DNA from: Paraburkholderia madseniana
GTDB taxonomy: Bacteria > Pseudomonadota > Gammaproteobacteria > Burkholderiales > Burkholderiaceae
Direction: 5' to 3'
Length of the DNA stretch: 64,000 nucleotides
Assembly: GCF_009690905.1 (NCBI RefSeq)
Contig: NZ_VOSW01000055.1
Location: 1 to 64,000, forward strand
The notes under the pieces were generated by a model that had not been told where the DNA came from, did not search any database, and was given only the letters and a program-made list of their open reading frames with translations. Positions within the stretch are counted from its first letter, which is position 1, and every line of letters starts with the position of its first letter. This document shows, one piece after another, positions 21,111 to 29,869 of the stretch. Both the position numbers and the translations under genes were made by a program.

Positions 21111-21150
21111 CGTGCGTTTTACGTGCGATTACGTACGATTACGTGCGTCG
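21111..21150. repeat. Short tandem repeat between the two metH genes
   Basis: About four copies of a 10-base unit close to ACGTGCGATT (21111-21120 degenerate, then 21121, 21131 and 21141). It fills much of the 106-base gap between the two methionine synthase genes. Confidence 0.75.
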
Positions 21151-21195
21151 GGTTCGATAGCGGAAGAGTGGCGGATCAGGATCGAGCCGCCGCAC

Positions 21196-22266
21196 TCAGG
21201 CTGCGTCGCGGTATTGCGTCGGCCATTGGCGCGGCTTCACTTCAGCCAGCGCTTTGGCAATCGCCGCAATATGCTCCGGCGTCGTGCCGCAGCAGCCGCC
21301 GGCGATGTTCACGAGGCCGGCCTGCGCGAACTCCTTCAGCAATCCCGACGTATCCGCCGGCAATTCGTCAAAGCCCGTGTCGCTCATCGGATTCGGCAAA
21401 CCGGCGTTCGGATAGCACGACACATAGGTGTCGCACAGTTTCGCCAGTTCGGCGATGTACGGGCGCATCAGCGCCGCGCCCAGCGCGCAGTTCAAACCAA
21501 AGGTGAGCGGCTTGGCGTGACGCAGCGAGTTCCAGAAGGCCTCGACGGTTTGTCCCGAGAGAATCCGGCCCGATGCATCAGTGACGGTGCCCGAAATCAT
21601 GATCGGCAGGCGCTCGCCGGTGTCTTCGAACAGCTCGTCCAGCGCGAACAGTGCAGCCTTGGCATTGAGCGTGTCGAAGATCGTTTCGACGAGGAACAGG
21701 TCGCAGCCGCCGTCGAGCAATGCCTTCGCCTGCTGATAGTACGCCGCGCGCAGTTCGTCGAACGTCACGTTGCGTGCGCCCGGATCGTTCACGTCAGGGG
21801 AAATGCTTGCTGTTTTCGGCGTCGGTCCGATCGCGCCGGCGACGAAGCGCGGCTTGTCGGGCGTCGAGTATTTGTCGCAGGCGGCGCGCGCCAGCTTCGC
21901 CGATTCGAGATTCATCTCGATGGCGAGGTCTTCCATTCCGTAGTCGGCCTGCGCAACCGTGGTCGCACCGAACGTGTTGGTTTCGATGATATCCGCACCC
22001 GCCGCGAGGTATTGCTCGTGAATTTCGCCGATGATCTGCGGCTGCGTGATCGACAGCAACTCGTTGTTGCCCTTGATGTCGCGACCGTAGTCCTTGAAGC
22101 GCTCGCCACGATAGCGGGCTTCGTCGAGCTTGTAGCGCTGGATCATCGTGCCCATTGCGCCATCAAGAATCAGGATACGTGACTTGAGCAGCGCGGGCAG
22201 CGCCGTGCCGCGTGTGTAGGCGGCGTCGGGACGGACTGGCGTGGCGGATTGAGCAGGCTGGTTCAT
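21196..22266 (-). CDS. Methionine synthase, homocysteine-binding module
   Basis: The 356-residue protein is the homocysteine S-methyltransferase domain alone, matching MetH module 1. It opens ILDGAMGTMIQRYKLDE. The zinc-ligand cysteines are visible as one in FGLNCALGA and the pair in GGCCGTTPEH. It binds and activates homocysteine through zinc, and must associate with the cobalamin-bearing partner encoded just downstream. NNELLSIT and ETNTFGA are family motifs. The ribosome binding site is poor. The upstream region carries a repeat array at 22396-22442. Confidence 0.95.
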   Translation of the reverse strand: MNQPAQSATPVRPDAAYTRGTALPALLKSRILILDGAMGTMIQRYKLDEARYRGERFKDYGRDIKGNNELLSITQPQIIGEIHEQYLAAGADIIETNTFGATTVAQADYGMEDLAIEMNLESAKLARAACDKYSTPDKPRFVAGAIGPTPKTASISPDVNDPGARNVTFDELRAAYYQQAKALLDGGCDLFLVETIFDTLNAKAALFALDELFEDTGERLPIMISGTVTDASGRILSGQTVEAFWNSLRHAKPLTFGLNCALGAALMRPYIAELAKLCDTYVSCYPNAGLPNPMSDTGFDELPADTSGLLKEFAQAGLVNIAGGCCGTTPEHIAAIAKALAEVKPRQWPTQYRDAA

Positions 22267-22395
22267 GGCGGACGAGGGCTTGCGCCGGCTTTTTCGGGAA
22301 ACCTGTCATTGTAGCCGCTGTGGGGCGGTCCCGCCGGACGCGCGCCCGACAGGCGGATGCGCGTGCCGCCCCAACGGTGGCCGGGGCTGTGGCCG

Positions 22396-22442
22396 CAGCG
22401 GAAACAAACAGCGGAAATGACAGTGGAAACTGCAGTGGAAAC
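22396..22442. repeat. Four direct repeats CAGYGGAAAY upstream of the metH pair
   Basis: Copies start at 22396, 22409, 22421 and 22433, spaced 13, 12 and 12 bases. The first two read CAGCGGAAA and the last two CAGTGGAAA. They lie about 130 bases upstream of the first metH gene and next to the DUF3567 terminator. Confidence 0.7.
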
Positions 22443-22480
22443 AAAACGGCCCAGTCAGGTGAAAGCCTGCTGGGCCGTGT
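22442..22480 (-). terminator. Terminator after the DUF3567 gene
   Basis: A stem of about 13 base pairs, ACGGCCCAG(T)CAGG against CCTGCTGGGCCGT, with one bulged T. It is followed on the minus strand by TTTTGTTT. Confidence 0.8.
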
Positions 22481-22570
22481 TACTTCTGCTGACCGCCTTA
22501 TAAAGGCCGCCGGCTAAGCCGGTCGGCGCGGTCGATATATGTCGCCAAACCGTTACGTTAAACCCTTCAG

Positions 22571-22828
22571 TTAGTGAAGAATCACGGGTTGATGCATCAG
22601 GCTGTCGAATTGCCCGAGGAATTCGTCTACCTCATCCAGCGACGGTTCCTCTTCGATCAGCTTTTGCACATGCTCGCGGAAACGCGCTGCCATTGCACCG
22701 TCAATGTAGATTTCGCGCTGCATGTTCTTGTCGACGATCTCGTAGCCGCCTGATTTCATGGCCAGCGGGCCTTCCTGCGGCGGAAACTCGACGACACAAT
22801 AGTTGGGGCTGTTATAGATCATTTGCAT
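22571..22828 (-). CDS. DUF3567 domain-containing protein
   Basis: An 85-residue cytoplasmic protein. It starts MQMIYNSPNYCVVEF and has a central EIVDKNMQREIYIDG segment and an acidic C-terminal helix (EEEPSLDEVDEFL). This matches the beta-proteobacterial family DUF3567, for which no function is established. An AAGGAGTG-type ribosome binding site precedes the start. It is its own unit, ended by the stem-loop at 22442-22480. Confidence 0.88.
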   Translation of the reverse strand: MQMIYNSPNYCVVEFPPQEGPLAMKSGGYEIVDKNMQREIYIDGAMAARFREHVQKLIEEEPSLDEVDEFLGQFDSLMHQPVILH

Positions 22829-22945
22829 GGCGACACTCCTTATTTCCGTTGGCTCCTGGCCATTCCTGCGCCATAGGTGGAGCTTGTGGTGTGGAATTCA
22901 AGGGGTGGGTCCGGATTGACGCTTGTAAAGTTCCGAACCTACCGG

Positions 22946-23734
22946 TTAGACCGGCTTTCCAAGAAACGTTTCAAGCAGTGCAGCAAAACGGTGAGATTGC
23001 TCGATGGGCGCGAGATGAGCGGCCTCGAGTAGTTCGAACTGGGCGCCTTGGATGGCGTCTGCTATTGCCTGCGTAGCAGCAGGTGGCGTGCCCGTGTCGT
23101 GGCGGCCTCCCACGGCCAACGTCGGGCAACGAATTGTTCCCAGCTTACCGCGTAGATCGAAATCGCGCAGGGCTTCGCACGCCATGGCGTAGCCTTCTGG
23201 CAACGTATGGCTCAGCACGTCGCGAATCTGCTCGACTGCTTCGGGATGCGCTGCCTGGAAATCGGGCGTCAGCCAGCGGCTCAATGTCGCGGGTACCAGT
23301 GATGCCATGCCGTCCGTGCGCACCGCCGCCGCGCGTTGATCCCATATCGCGCGGCCTTCGGGCGGCGTACCGCTCGTGGTGTCGGCGACGGTCAGCGTGT
23401 CGACGCGCGACGGGTGGTTCAGCGCGAATTGCTGCGCGATCATGCCGCCCATCGACATGCCGACAAGATGCGTGGTGGGTGCGCCGAGCGCATCGAGCAG
23501 CGCGGCGAGATCGCGGGACAGATCGGCGATGCTGAACGGTTCGCTCGATACCGCGGTCTTGCCGTGGCCGCGCAGGTCGTAGCGCAACACGGTGTACTTG
23601 TCGCGGAAATAGCCGGCGAGTTGGTCCCAGACAGACAGATCGCCGCCGAGCTGATGAATGAACGTCAGCCACGGGCCGCCGCCCTCATTGCTCAGGACAT
23701 AGCGCGTCTCGATACCGTTGATTTTCACTTGCAT
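22946..23734 (-). CDS. pcaD: 3-oxoadipate enol-lactonase
   Basis: The 262-residue alpha/beta hydrolase matches PcaD in length and motifs: FIHQLGGDLSVWD (oxyanion region), RYDLRGHG, nucleophile GMSMGG (S94), and a C-terminal histidine in EAAHLAP. PcaD hydrolyses 3-oxoadipate enol-lactone to 3-oxoadipate in the beta-ketoadipate pathway for aromatic acids. No other pca gene is in the window, so it is uncoupled from its pathway genes, or is a paralogue with a related substrate. It stands alone with a GGAGCC ribosome binding site. Confidence 0.85.
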   Translation of the reverse strand: MQVKINGIETRYVLSNEGGGPWLTFIHQLGGDLSVWDQLAGYFRDKYTVLRYDLRGHGKTAVSSEPFSIADLSRDLAALLDALGAPTTHLVGMSMGGMIAQQFALNHPSRVDTLTVADTTSGTPPEGRAIWDQRAAAVRTDGMASLVPATLSRWLTPDFQAAHPEAVEQIRDVLSHTLPEGYAMACEALRDFDLRGKLGTIRCPTLAVGGRHDTGTPPAATQAIADAIQGAQFELLEAAHLAPIEQSHRFAALLETFLGKPV

Positions 23735-23892
23735 GCGGGCTCCTTGAAGGGGGACGCAGTGGAAAGAGCCGTTTGCGCGCTTCTCCCGCCTTCACTATAC
23801 CTACGTGGCGGCCGCGCGAACGGTTGCAGTTCATCGTGCGAGTGAGTCGCGTCGCGGAAGTTTCAGCGATCTGTTCGAGACCCTGCTCGGGT

Positions 23893-25206
23893 TCAGGGTT
23901 TTTCGGGCGCGTTACCGGGCCCGGTCGAATCGACCGAGGGGCTGGTTTCGGGCGTTATCACGGGTGCGTTGGCGGGTGATTGGTTTGCCGAATTGTCAGG
24001 CGAAGTATTGCCGGTGCTATCGGTGCCGCTAGTGCCGACAGTGCCACTCGTGCCTTCAACGCTGTTGACCGGACTGCCGACGCCGTCCGCATTGAGCTTG
24101 CCGCGCCACACCAGTTCGAATTGCGTGCCATTTGGCTCGGTCTGCATGATTCGCGCGGGCAGCCAGCCAAGCGACGGCGCGAGCCAAACGTCGATGCGGC
24201 GCAGATCGCCGTCATGGCGAGGCAAGCGTTTGAAGTGGCGCGTCTCGAGGTAGCCCTGTGCGGTGCGGATGGTTTCGTCGCCGATCGTCTCGACTGGCCA
24301 GTTCTCGCCGCTGTTGTTATCGATCACGAAGAATTGCCGCGTCACGCCCGGCTTATAGGCGGCCGGGTCGCCGCGCACGAGGCTGGCGAGTTGCATCACC
24401 ATGCTGAAACGGTCTTGCGCGCCGTCGGGCAGCGGCAGCGTGGCCGGCGTACGCGTGAAGGCGATCTTTTTGTCGGTGCGATTGAAGATCGCCACGTCTT
24501 CCGGACGACGGCCGCGCTTTTCGATGTACTGATCCGGCGCGAGGCCGAATGCGTCGATGCGGCCATGGCTCGAATACACGAACGTGCCGACGAACGGCAA
24601 GGGCACGGAGACGACCATTTCGTAGCTCTGTGCGTTGCTGGTCCAGTGGATGGTGCCGGGCTGGTTGCGCACGCCGTTGTAGAACGTGTCGTACTGCAGT
24701 TCGCCGGACGGCGGAACGGAGAATTTCACGCCCGCGGCAGCTTGAGGCGCGCTCGCAGCGGCGGGGGCGCTGGCCGTGCCGGCGGCGGTTGCGCCCGCAT
24801 TGGCGGTGGCATCGGGGTGACTCGCTGCAGCCGATGCGCTCGCCGCTGCATCCGATGCGGCCGTGGCCGCGGGTGCCTGTTTTGCCGGTTGCGTCGCCGT
24901 CAACACGTGTTCACGCGGCTTGCTCGCGACGGCCTTGTGCGCCGGAGCCGGCGTTGCCGCTTGCTGCGCGTCGGTAGCGGGTTTGCGTTCGATACGCTCG
25001 GGTGTCAGCAGTGCAACCTGCACGGGGACATGTTCGTTGTCTGATGGATTCAGCGTCGCGCGGTTGCGCTCGACCCATTGCGCCGCAATCCAGTGCAGGA
25101 CGGCCACTGCCAGCAGAACCGCAAGCCATCGCCCCACCCGCAAACCGGCGCGCGGCCCGACGGGCGGCGTGCGATCAGAGCGGCGTGTGGCAGAAGGTGA
25201 GGACAT
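23893..25206 (-). CDS. DUF3108 domain-containing envelope protein
   Basis: About 437 residues from the ATG at 25206, which avoids overlap with the upstream IclR gene. The protein has one N-terminal transmembrane anchor (WLAVLLAVAVLHWIAAQWV, about residues 26-44). A long Ala/Pro-rich linker follows (about 75-160), then a beta-rich DUF3108 domain (LQYDTFYNG to IMQTEPNGTQFELVWRG), and a low-complexity Gly/Ser/Thr/Asn tail. It is probably periplasmic and anchored in the inner membrane. The function is unknown. It follows the IclR gene by 10 bases and is probably co-transcribed. Confidence 0.8.
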   Translation of the reverse strand: MSSPSATRRSDRTPPVGPRAGLRVGRWLAVLLAVAVLHWIAAQWVERNRATLNPSDNEHVPVQVALLTPERIERKPATDAQQAATPAPAHKAVASKPREHVLTATQPAKQAPAATAASDAAASASAAASHPDATANAGATAAGTASAPAAASAPQAAAGVKFSVPPSGELQYDTFYNGVRNQPGTIHWTSNAQSYEMVVSVPLPFVGTFVYSSHGRIDAFGLAPDQYIEKRGRRPEDVAIFNRTDKKIAFTRTPATLPLPDGAQDRFSMVMQLASLVRGDPAAYKPGVTRQFFVIDNNSGENWPVETIGDETIRTAQGYLETRHFKRLPRHDGDLRRIDVWLAPSLGWLPARIMQTEPNGTQFELVWRGKLNADGVGSPVNSVEGTSGTVGTSGTDSTGNTSPDNSANQSPANAPVITPETSPSVDSTGPGNAPEKP

Positions 25207-25216
25207 GGGCGAATCG

Positions 25217-26113
25217 TCAGCGTGGCGCCGCACTATACCCGAGCTCATACGACAGCTTTTGCGCACATTCGCGCAGCGCCGTATCGATCTCGCCGCCCCA
25301 GCGGATATCGAACGCGCCTTCGTGACCGAGCGCGATCAGGCCCAGCGCAAGATCGCCGGTCGAGTCGAAGACCGGCATGCAGAACGCGTGGATGGTGGGC
25401 AGCAACATGCCTTCCACACGTGCTGCTTCGTGCTGCCGCACCTCCGCCAGCACCCGCTCGACCTCATCCCGCGTGCGCGGCCCGCCAATGTGCGACGAGC
25501 GGCGCGAATCGGCCAGTTCGCGCTCCAGCATCGCGGCGGTCTTGCTCGACGGCAGATAGGCGGCAAACAGCAGGCCGGTGGCGGAACTGAGCAGCGGCAT
25601 CACGTCGCCGAGCTTGAGCGACGCCTTGGCCGGATGACTCGATTCCATCCAGTGGACCATCGTCGGCCCCTGATTGCCCCACACCGCGATGCCTACCGTC
25701 AGATCGAGCCGGTCGCGCAGTTCGGCGAGCGCAATGCGCGCGAGCTTCACGCCGTCGACGCGGGCAAGCCGCGCGAGCCCCAATTGCAACGCGAAGCCGC
25801 CCAGCTCGTAGCGGCCCGACAACGGATCCTGCGTCACCACGCCGAGGCGCAGGAAGCTCACCAGATAGCGGTGCGCTTTCGCCGGGCTCATGCCGGCGCG
25901 CTGTGCCAGATCGCGCAGCATCATCGCGCGCGGTTCGTGGGTCAGCACCTCGAGCAATCTGAAGCCGACCTCGATCGACTGGATGCCGGAGCGCAGCTTT
26001 TCCTCGCCGGTCTCGACGCTTTCGTCGTCGGGTTCGGGCGCGTCGAGTGGTTCCGGCGGTTCAGCGGAGTCGGTGTCGGTATGGATCGCGCCGGAGCGGG
26101 CAATTGGAGGCAT
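25217..26113 (-). CDS. IclR family transcriptional regulator
   Basis: About 298 residues from an ATG at 26113. The N-terminal winged helix-turn-helix (SIEVGFRLLEVL, LRDLAQRAGMSPAKAHRYLVSF) and the C-terminal GAF-like effector domain are complete. A 40-residue acidic/proline-rich extension precedes the helix-turn-helix. The start is uncertain: an ATG at 26194 or a GTG at 26221 (with GGGGAG 10 bases before it) would also work, but both run through the likely promoter and operator of the divergent FAH gene. It probably represses that gene. The effector is unknown. Confidence 0.88.
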   Translation of the reverse strand: MPPIARSGAIHTDTDSAEPPEPLDAPEPDDESVETGEEKLRSGIQSIEVGFRLLEVLTHEPRAMMLRDLAQRAGMSPAKAHRYLVSFLRLGVVTQDPLSGRYELGGFALQLGLARLARVDGVKLARIALAELRDRLDLTVGIAVWGNQGPTMVHWMESSHPAKASLKLGDVMPLLSSATGLLFAAYLPSSKTAAMLERELADSRRSSHIGGPRTRDEVERVLAEVRQHEAARVEGMLLPTIHAFCMPVFDSTGDLALGLIALGHEGAFDIRWGGEIDTALRECAQKLSYELGYSAAPR

Positions 26114-26172
26114 GAGCGAGGCGCATCGAGCGCGTTCAAAGACAGTGAGAGAGGCGTTAGGCGCAACGGTGC

Positions 26173-26202
26173 TTGGGCCGCGCCGATTCACCATCGTAGA
26201 AT
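26173..26202 (+). promoter_or_regulatory. Likely sigma-70 promoter of the FAH-family gene
   Basis: TTGGGC (26173-26178) and TAGAAT (26197-26202) are separated by 18 bases and lie about 37 bases before the ATG. The -10 overlaps the start of a dyad that could be the IclR operator. Confidence 0.5.
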
Positions 26203-26215
26203 AGATTCCCTCTAT
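26201..26215. promoter_or_regulatory. Candidate IclR-family operator
   Basis: ATAGATTCCCTCTAT is a perfect 5-base dyad (ATAGA/TCTAT) around TTCCC. It overlaps the -10 and start region of the promoter of the divergent FAH gene, a repressor position. Confidence 0.5.
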
Positions 26216-26238
26216 CGTCACTAACGGTTCACTCCCCT

Positions 26239-27222
26239 ATGAAACTTGCCACGCTGAAGGACGGCACGCGCGACGGTCAACTGATCGTCGTGTCCCGCGA
26301 CCTGCACACCGCGGCCGTCGCCGACGCGATCGCGCCCACCATGCAGCGCGTGCTCGATGACTGGGCCTTCTACGCGCCGCAATTGCAGGACCTGTACGAC
26401 GGGCTCAACCAGGGCCGCGCACGCAACACCTTCCCGTTCGACGCCAAAGAATGCATGGCGCCGCTGCCGCGAGCGTTCCAGTGGGCCGACGGTTCGTCGT
26501 ACGTGAATCATGTGGAGCTGGTGCGCCGCGCGCGTGGCGCGGAAATGCCGCCGGAATTCTGGACCGATCCGCTGATGTACCAGGGCGGCAGCGACGACTT
26601 TATCGGCCCGAAAGACGACGTGCTGTGCGCCTCTGAAGAGTTCGGTATCGACTTCGAAGCGGAAGTCGCCGTGATCACCACCGACGTGCCGATGGGCGCC
26701 ACCCCTGACCAGGCGCTCAGGAGCATACGTCTGGTGACGCTCGTCAACGACGTCTCGCTGCGCAATCTGATCCCCGCCGAACTCGCGAAGGGCTTTGGTT
26801 TTTTCCAGAGCAAGCCGGCCACATCGTTCGCGCCGGTCGCGGTGACGCCCGATGAACTCGGCGAGAGCTGGCGCGAAGGGCGCCTGCACCGGCCGATGAT
26901 CGTCCACTGGAACAACAAGAAGGTCGGCCAGCCCGATGCCGGCACCGACATGGTGTTCCATTTCGGCCAACTGATCTCGCACGCGGCGAAAACGCGCAAC
27001 CTGCGCGCCGGCGCGATTGTCGGCTCGGGCACGGTGTCGAACAAGGACGCGAAGCGCGGCTATTGCTGTATCGCTGAGAAGCGTTGCCTCGAGACCATCG
27101 AGCACGGCGCGCCGCAAACCGAGTTCATGAAGTTCGGCGATACCGTGAAGATCGAGATGTTCGACGAAGCGGGCAAGTCGATTTTCGGTTCGATCGATCA
27201 GGGCATCGCGCCGCTGGATTGA
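26239..27222 (+). CDS. Fumarylacetoacetate hydrolase family protein
   Basis: The 327-residue protein has the FAH fold: a short N-terminal domain, then the metal site region (SEEFGIDFEAEVAVIT supplies acidic ligands), LVNDVSLRN, and the C-terminal IGSGTVSN-like GSGTVSN motif. Such enzymes cleave C-C bonds or decarboxylate 2-keto acids, often in aromatic or tyrosine breakdown. It matches the length of FAH-domain proteins rather than the longer fumarylacetoacetase. No maleylacetoacetate isomerase is next to it. No ribosome binding site is visible; the 5' leader would be about 30 bases. It is divergent from the IclR gene. Confidence 0.87.
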   Translation: MKLATLKDGTRDGQLIVVSRDLHTAAVADAIAPTMQRVLDDWAFYAPQLQDLYDGLNQGRARNTFPFDAKECMAPLPRAFQWADGSSYVNHVELVRRARGAEMPPEFWTDPLMYQGGSDDFIGPKDDVLCASEEFGIDFEAEVAVITTDVPMGATPDQALRSIRLVTLVNDVSLRNLIPAELAKGFGFFQSKPATSFAPVAVTPDELGESWREGRLHRPMIVHWNNKKVGQPDAGTDMVFHFGQLISHAAKTRNLRAGAIVGSGTVSNKDAKRGYCCIAEKRCLETIEHGAPQTEFMKFGDTVKIEMFDEAGKSIFGSIDQGIAPLD

Positions 27223-27470
27223 TGCGCCGGTTTGGTGCGGACCGCGGCATCAGGACCGCGCCGCACGCGCTTCGTCGCTTACGAAAGGGTTTCGCCCGAT
27301 GTCGCCGTCACGACGCGCCGCTACACTGACTGGCGCGGCGGCGGCCCCGGGATAGCGGCTGTCCGTTGATCGCGAAACCGACGCAAAACAGCACGTGCGC
27401 AGGACTTAAGCAGGACACAAGCAGCACATCGGCGCGACATCAAAACGAAAAACCGAGGTGAGGAGACGGC

Positions 27471-28691
27471 ATGCGGCGATTTGAAACCATCGAACGAGGA
27501 ACCCAAGGCGCTCGTACAGCGAGCGTGCGCGCAACAACATCACGGCGCGGGCTTGCCCGTCTTGCCGCCGCGCTGTGTGCCGCGCTGCCCGCCATCGCCC
27601 TCGCGCAGGTGAAGATCGGCCTCGTGCTGTCGCTGACCGGGCCGGCCGCTTCGCTCGGCATTCCCGCGCGCGACACCACCACACTGCTGCCCAAACAGAT
27701 TGGCGGCCAGAGCGTCGAATACATCGTGCTCGACGACGCGTCCGACACCACGCAGGCCGTCCAGGACACCAAGAAACTGATCTCCGAGAATCACGTCGAC
27801 GCGATCATCGGCTCGTCGATCACGCCGAATTCGCTCGCGATGATCGACGTGGTTGCCGACGGTGAAACACCCATGATCTCGCTGGCCTCGTCGGCGAAAA
27901 TTATCGAACCCGTGGATGCGAAACGCCACTGGGTATTCAAGACCCCGCAGACCGACGCGATGATGGCCTCGGCGATTGCCGCGCACGCCAGTACGCACGG
28001 CGTCAAAACGATCGCGTTCATCGGCCAGGCCGACGCGCTCGGCGAAACCTTCTACACCGAAGTCGCGAAGTTCGCGCAACTGCATCACATCGACGTGGTG
28101 GCGAGCGAGCGCTTCAATCGCACCGATCCGAGCGTGACCGGCCAGGTCCTGAAGATTCTCGCGACCCATCCGGACGCGGTGGTGGTCGGCGCGGCCGGCA
28201 CGCCCGCCGCGCTGCCGCCGAAGACACTCAGGGAGCGCGGCTACAAAGGGCTGATCTATCACAATCATGGCGTCGGCAATAACGACTTCCTGCGGGTGTG
28301 CGGCGCCGACTGCAACGGCACGTTCCTGCCCGCGAGCCCAGTGCTGGTCGCCGCGCAATTGCCGGCGGACCATCCGGCCAAACGTCTCGCGCTCGACTAC
28401 ATCGCGCGCTTCGAGGCCTTGCGCGGACCGGGCAGCGTGTCGGCGTTCGGCTCGTACACGTGGGACGCCGGCATGCTGCTCAGCAACGCGGTGCCGATCG
28501 CGCTCAAGGTAGCCGCGCCCGGCACGCCGGAATTTCGCGGTGCGTTGCGCGATGCGCTGGAAGCGACACGTGGTCTTTCGGACACCAACGGCGTGGTCAA
28601 CATGAGCGCCACGGATCACCTCGGTCTCGATCAACGGGCGCGTGTGATGGTCGAAATCAAGAATGCGAAGTGGGTTTATCAACCGCATTGA
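27471..28691 (+). CDS. Branched-chain amino acid-type ABC binding protein (LivJ family)
   Basis: The 406-residue protein has a long, basic N-region then a hydrophobic signal segment cut near ALA-Q (about residue 45), and a type I periplasmic binding fold starting VKIGLVLSLTGPAASLG. A GGTGAGGAGAC ribosome binding site precedes it. The family binds branched-chain amino acids, amides or aromatic acids. No permease or ATPase genes are near, so it is an orphan receptor. The upstream FAH-family enzyme may share a catabolic route (inference from position only; 248 bases separate them). Confidence 0.88.
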   Translation: MRRFETIERGTQGARTASVRATTSRRGLARLAAALCAALPAIALAQVKIGLVLSLTGPAASLGIPARDTTTLLPKQIGGQSVEYIVLDDASDTTQAVQDTKKLISENHVDAIIGSSITPNSLAMIDVVADGETPMISLASSAKIIEPVDAKRHWVFKTPQTDAMMASAIAAHASTHGVKTIAFIGQADALGETFYTEVAKFAQLHHIDVVASERFNRTDPSVTGQVLKILATHPDAVVVGAAGTPAALPPKTLRERGYKGLIYHNHGVGNNDFLRVCGADCNGTFLPASPVLVAAQLPADHPAKRLALDYIARFEALRGPGSVSAFGSYTWDAGMLLSNAVPIALKVAAPGTPEFRGALRDALEATRGLSDTNGVVNMSATDHLGLDQRARVMVEIKNAKWVYQPH

Positions 28692-28793
28692 AATTTTGCT
28701 GGGTTTGCGCGGGTCTTGCGCGGAATATGGCGAATGTGCCCTTAGCTTAGGGCGACGGTTTCAACCGACATACCGATAGACGGATTGCTCATC

Positions 28794-29690
28794 ATGTCTC
28801 AGGCACCACACAGTAACGACGCGTTTTACGCGCACTACCACTCGCTGCAATTGCACCGCCATCCGCATGGCGTGCTCGAAGTCGTGATGAGCGGCGAGGG
28901 CGCGAACAAGAGCGGCCTTGCCACCGCTAATGCGCGGATGCACTTCGAACTCGCCGAAATCTGGCGCGATATCGATCGGGATCCCGACACGCGTGTCGCG
29001 ATCATTCGCGGCGAGGGCAAGGGCTTTTCAGCCGGTGGCGACCTGCAACTGGTCGAAGACATGGCGACCGATTTCAACGTCCGCGCACGCGTGTGGCGCG
29101 AGGCGCGCGACCTGGTCTACAACGTGATCAATTGCAGCAAGCCGATCGTTTCGGCAATGCACGGTCCGGCGGTCGGCGCGGGGCTCGTAGCCGGGCTGCT
29201 CGCAGACATCTCGATCGCGACGAAGTCGGCGCGCATTATCGACGGCCATACGCGTTTGGGCGTGGCCGCCGGTGATCACGCGGCTATCGTCTGGCCGCTT
29301 CTGTGCGGCATGGCAAAGGCCAAGTATTACCTGCTGCTGTGCGAGCCGGTGAGCGGAGAGGAGGCCGAGCGGATCGGCCTCGTGTCGCTCGCCGTCGACG
29401 AAAACGATCTGCGGCCCAAAGCATTCGAAGTCGCGCAGAAACTGGCCAACGGCTCGCAAACGGCGATTCGTTGGACCAAGTACGCGCTGAACAACTGGCT
29501 GCGTTCGGCGGGGCCGGCGTTCGATACGTCGCTGGCGCTGGAATTCATGGGCTTCGCCGGGCCGGATGTGCGCGAAGGCGTGAGCTCGCTGCGCGAGCGG
29601 CGCGCGCCGGATTTTGGCGGCGCGGACCCGTGGAGTGGGCAGCCGCGGCACACGCCGGGCGGTGGCGCATCGGGCGGTGGGCGCTCCTGA
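28794..29690 (+). CDS. Enoyl-CoA hydratase/isomerase family (crotonase fold) protein
   Basis: About 298 residues from MSQAPHS at 28794. The crotonase fold is clear: the first oxyanion segment GKGFSAGGDLQLV and the second GPAVGAGLVAGLLAD. The two glutamates that catalyse hydration in enoyl-CoA hydratase are not conserved: the first position is Val in GAGLVAGLLAD, and the second is His in DGHTRLG. A subgroup with His here is known in bacteria, but its reaction is not settled. The C-terminus has a Gly-rich tail. The gene is about 100 bases after the LivJ-type gene and may be separately transcribed. Confidence 0.85.
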   Translation: MSQAPHSNDAFYAHYHSLQLHRHPHGVLEVVMSGEGANKSGLATANARMHFELAEIWRDIDRDPDTRVAIIRGEGKGFSAGGDLQLVEDMATDFNVRARVWREARDLVYNVINCSKPIVSAMHGPAVGAGLVAGLLADISIATKSARIIDGHTRLGVAAGDHAAIVWPLLCGMAKAKYYLLLCEPVSGEEAERIGLVSLAVDENDLRPKAFEVAQKLANGSQTAIRWTKYALNNWLRSAGPAFDTSLALEFMGFAGPDVREGVSSLRERRAPDFGGADPWSGQPRHTPGGGASGGGRS

Positions 29691-29869
29691 AGCCGGAGGT
29701 CGGCGCATATTGCGCAAAGCCCCGCCGGTCGGCACCTTGAGGTGCAGCGTGAGCGGGACGAACAGCAGCCCAAACTAAGAGCGGTTCGCAGCGCCACGCG
29801 CGGTATGATCGAATCAGACGCGCGCGGGACGGCGCTATTTCCTTCCCTTTATGCAGCGAGGCGACAAGC

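Noticed and set aside
22267..22441. A possible cobalamin or SAM riboswitch before metH
   Set aside because: No B12-box-like conserved sequence or the expected multi-stem structure was seen; only the direct repeats and a neighbouring terminator stand out.
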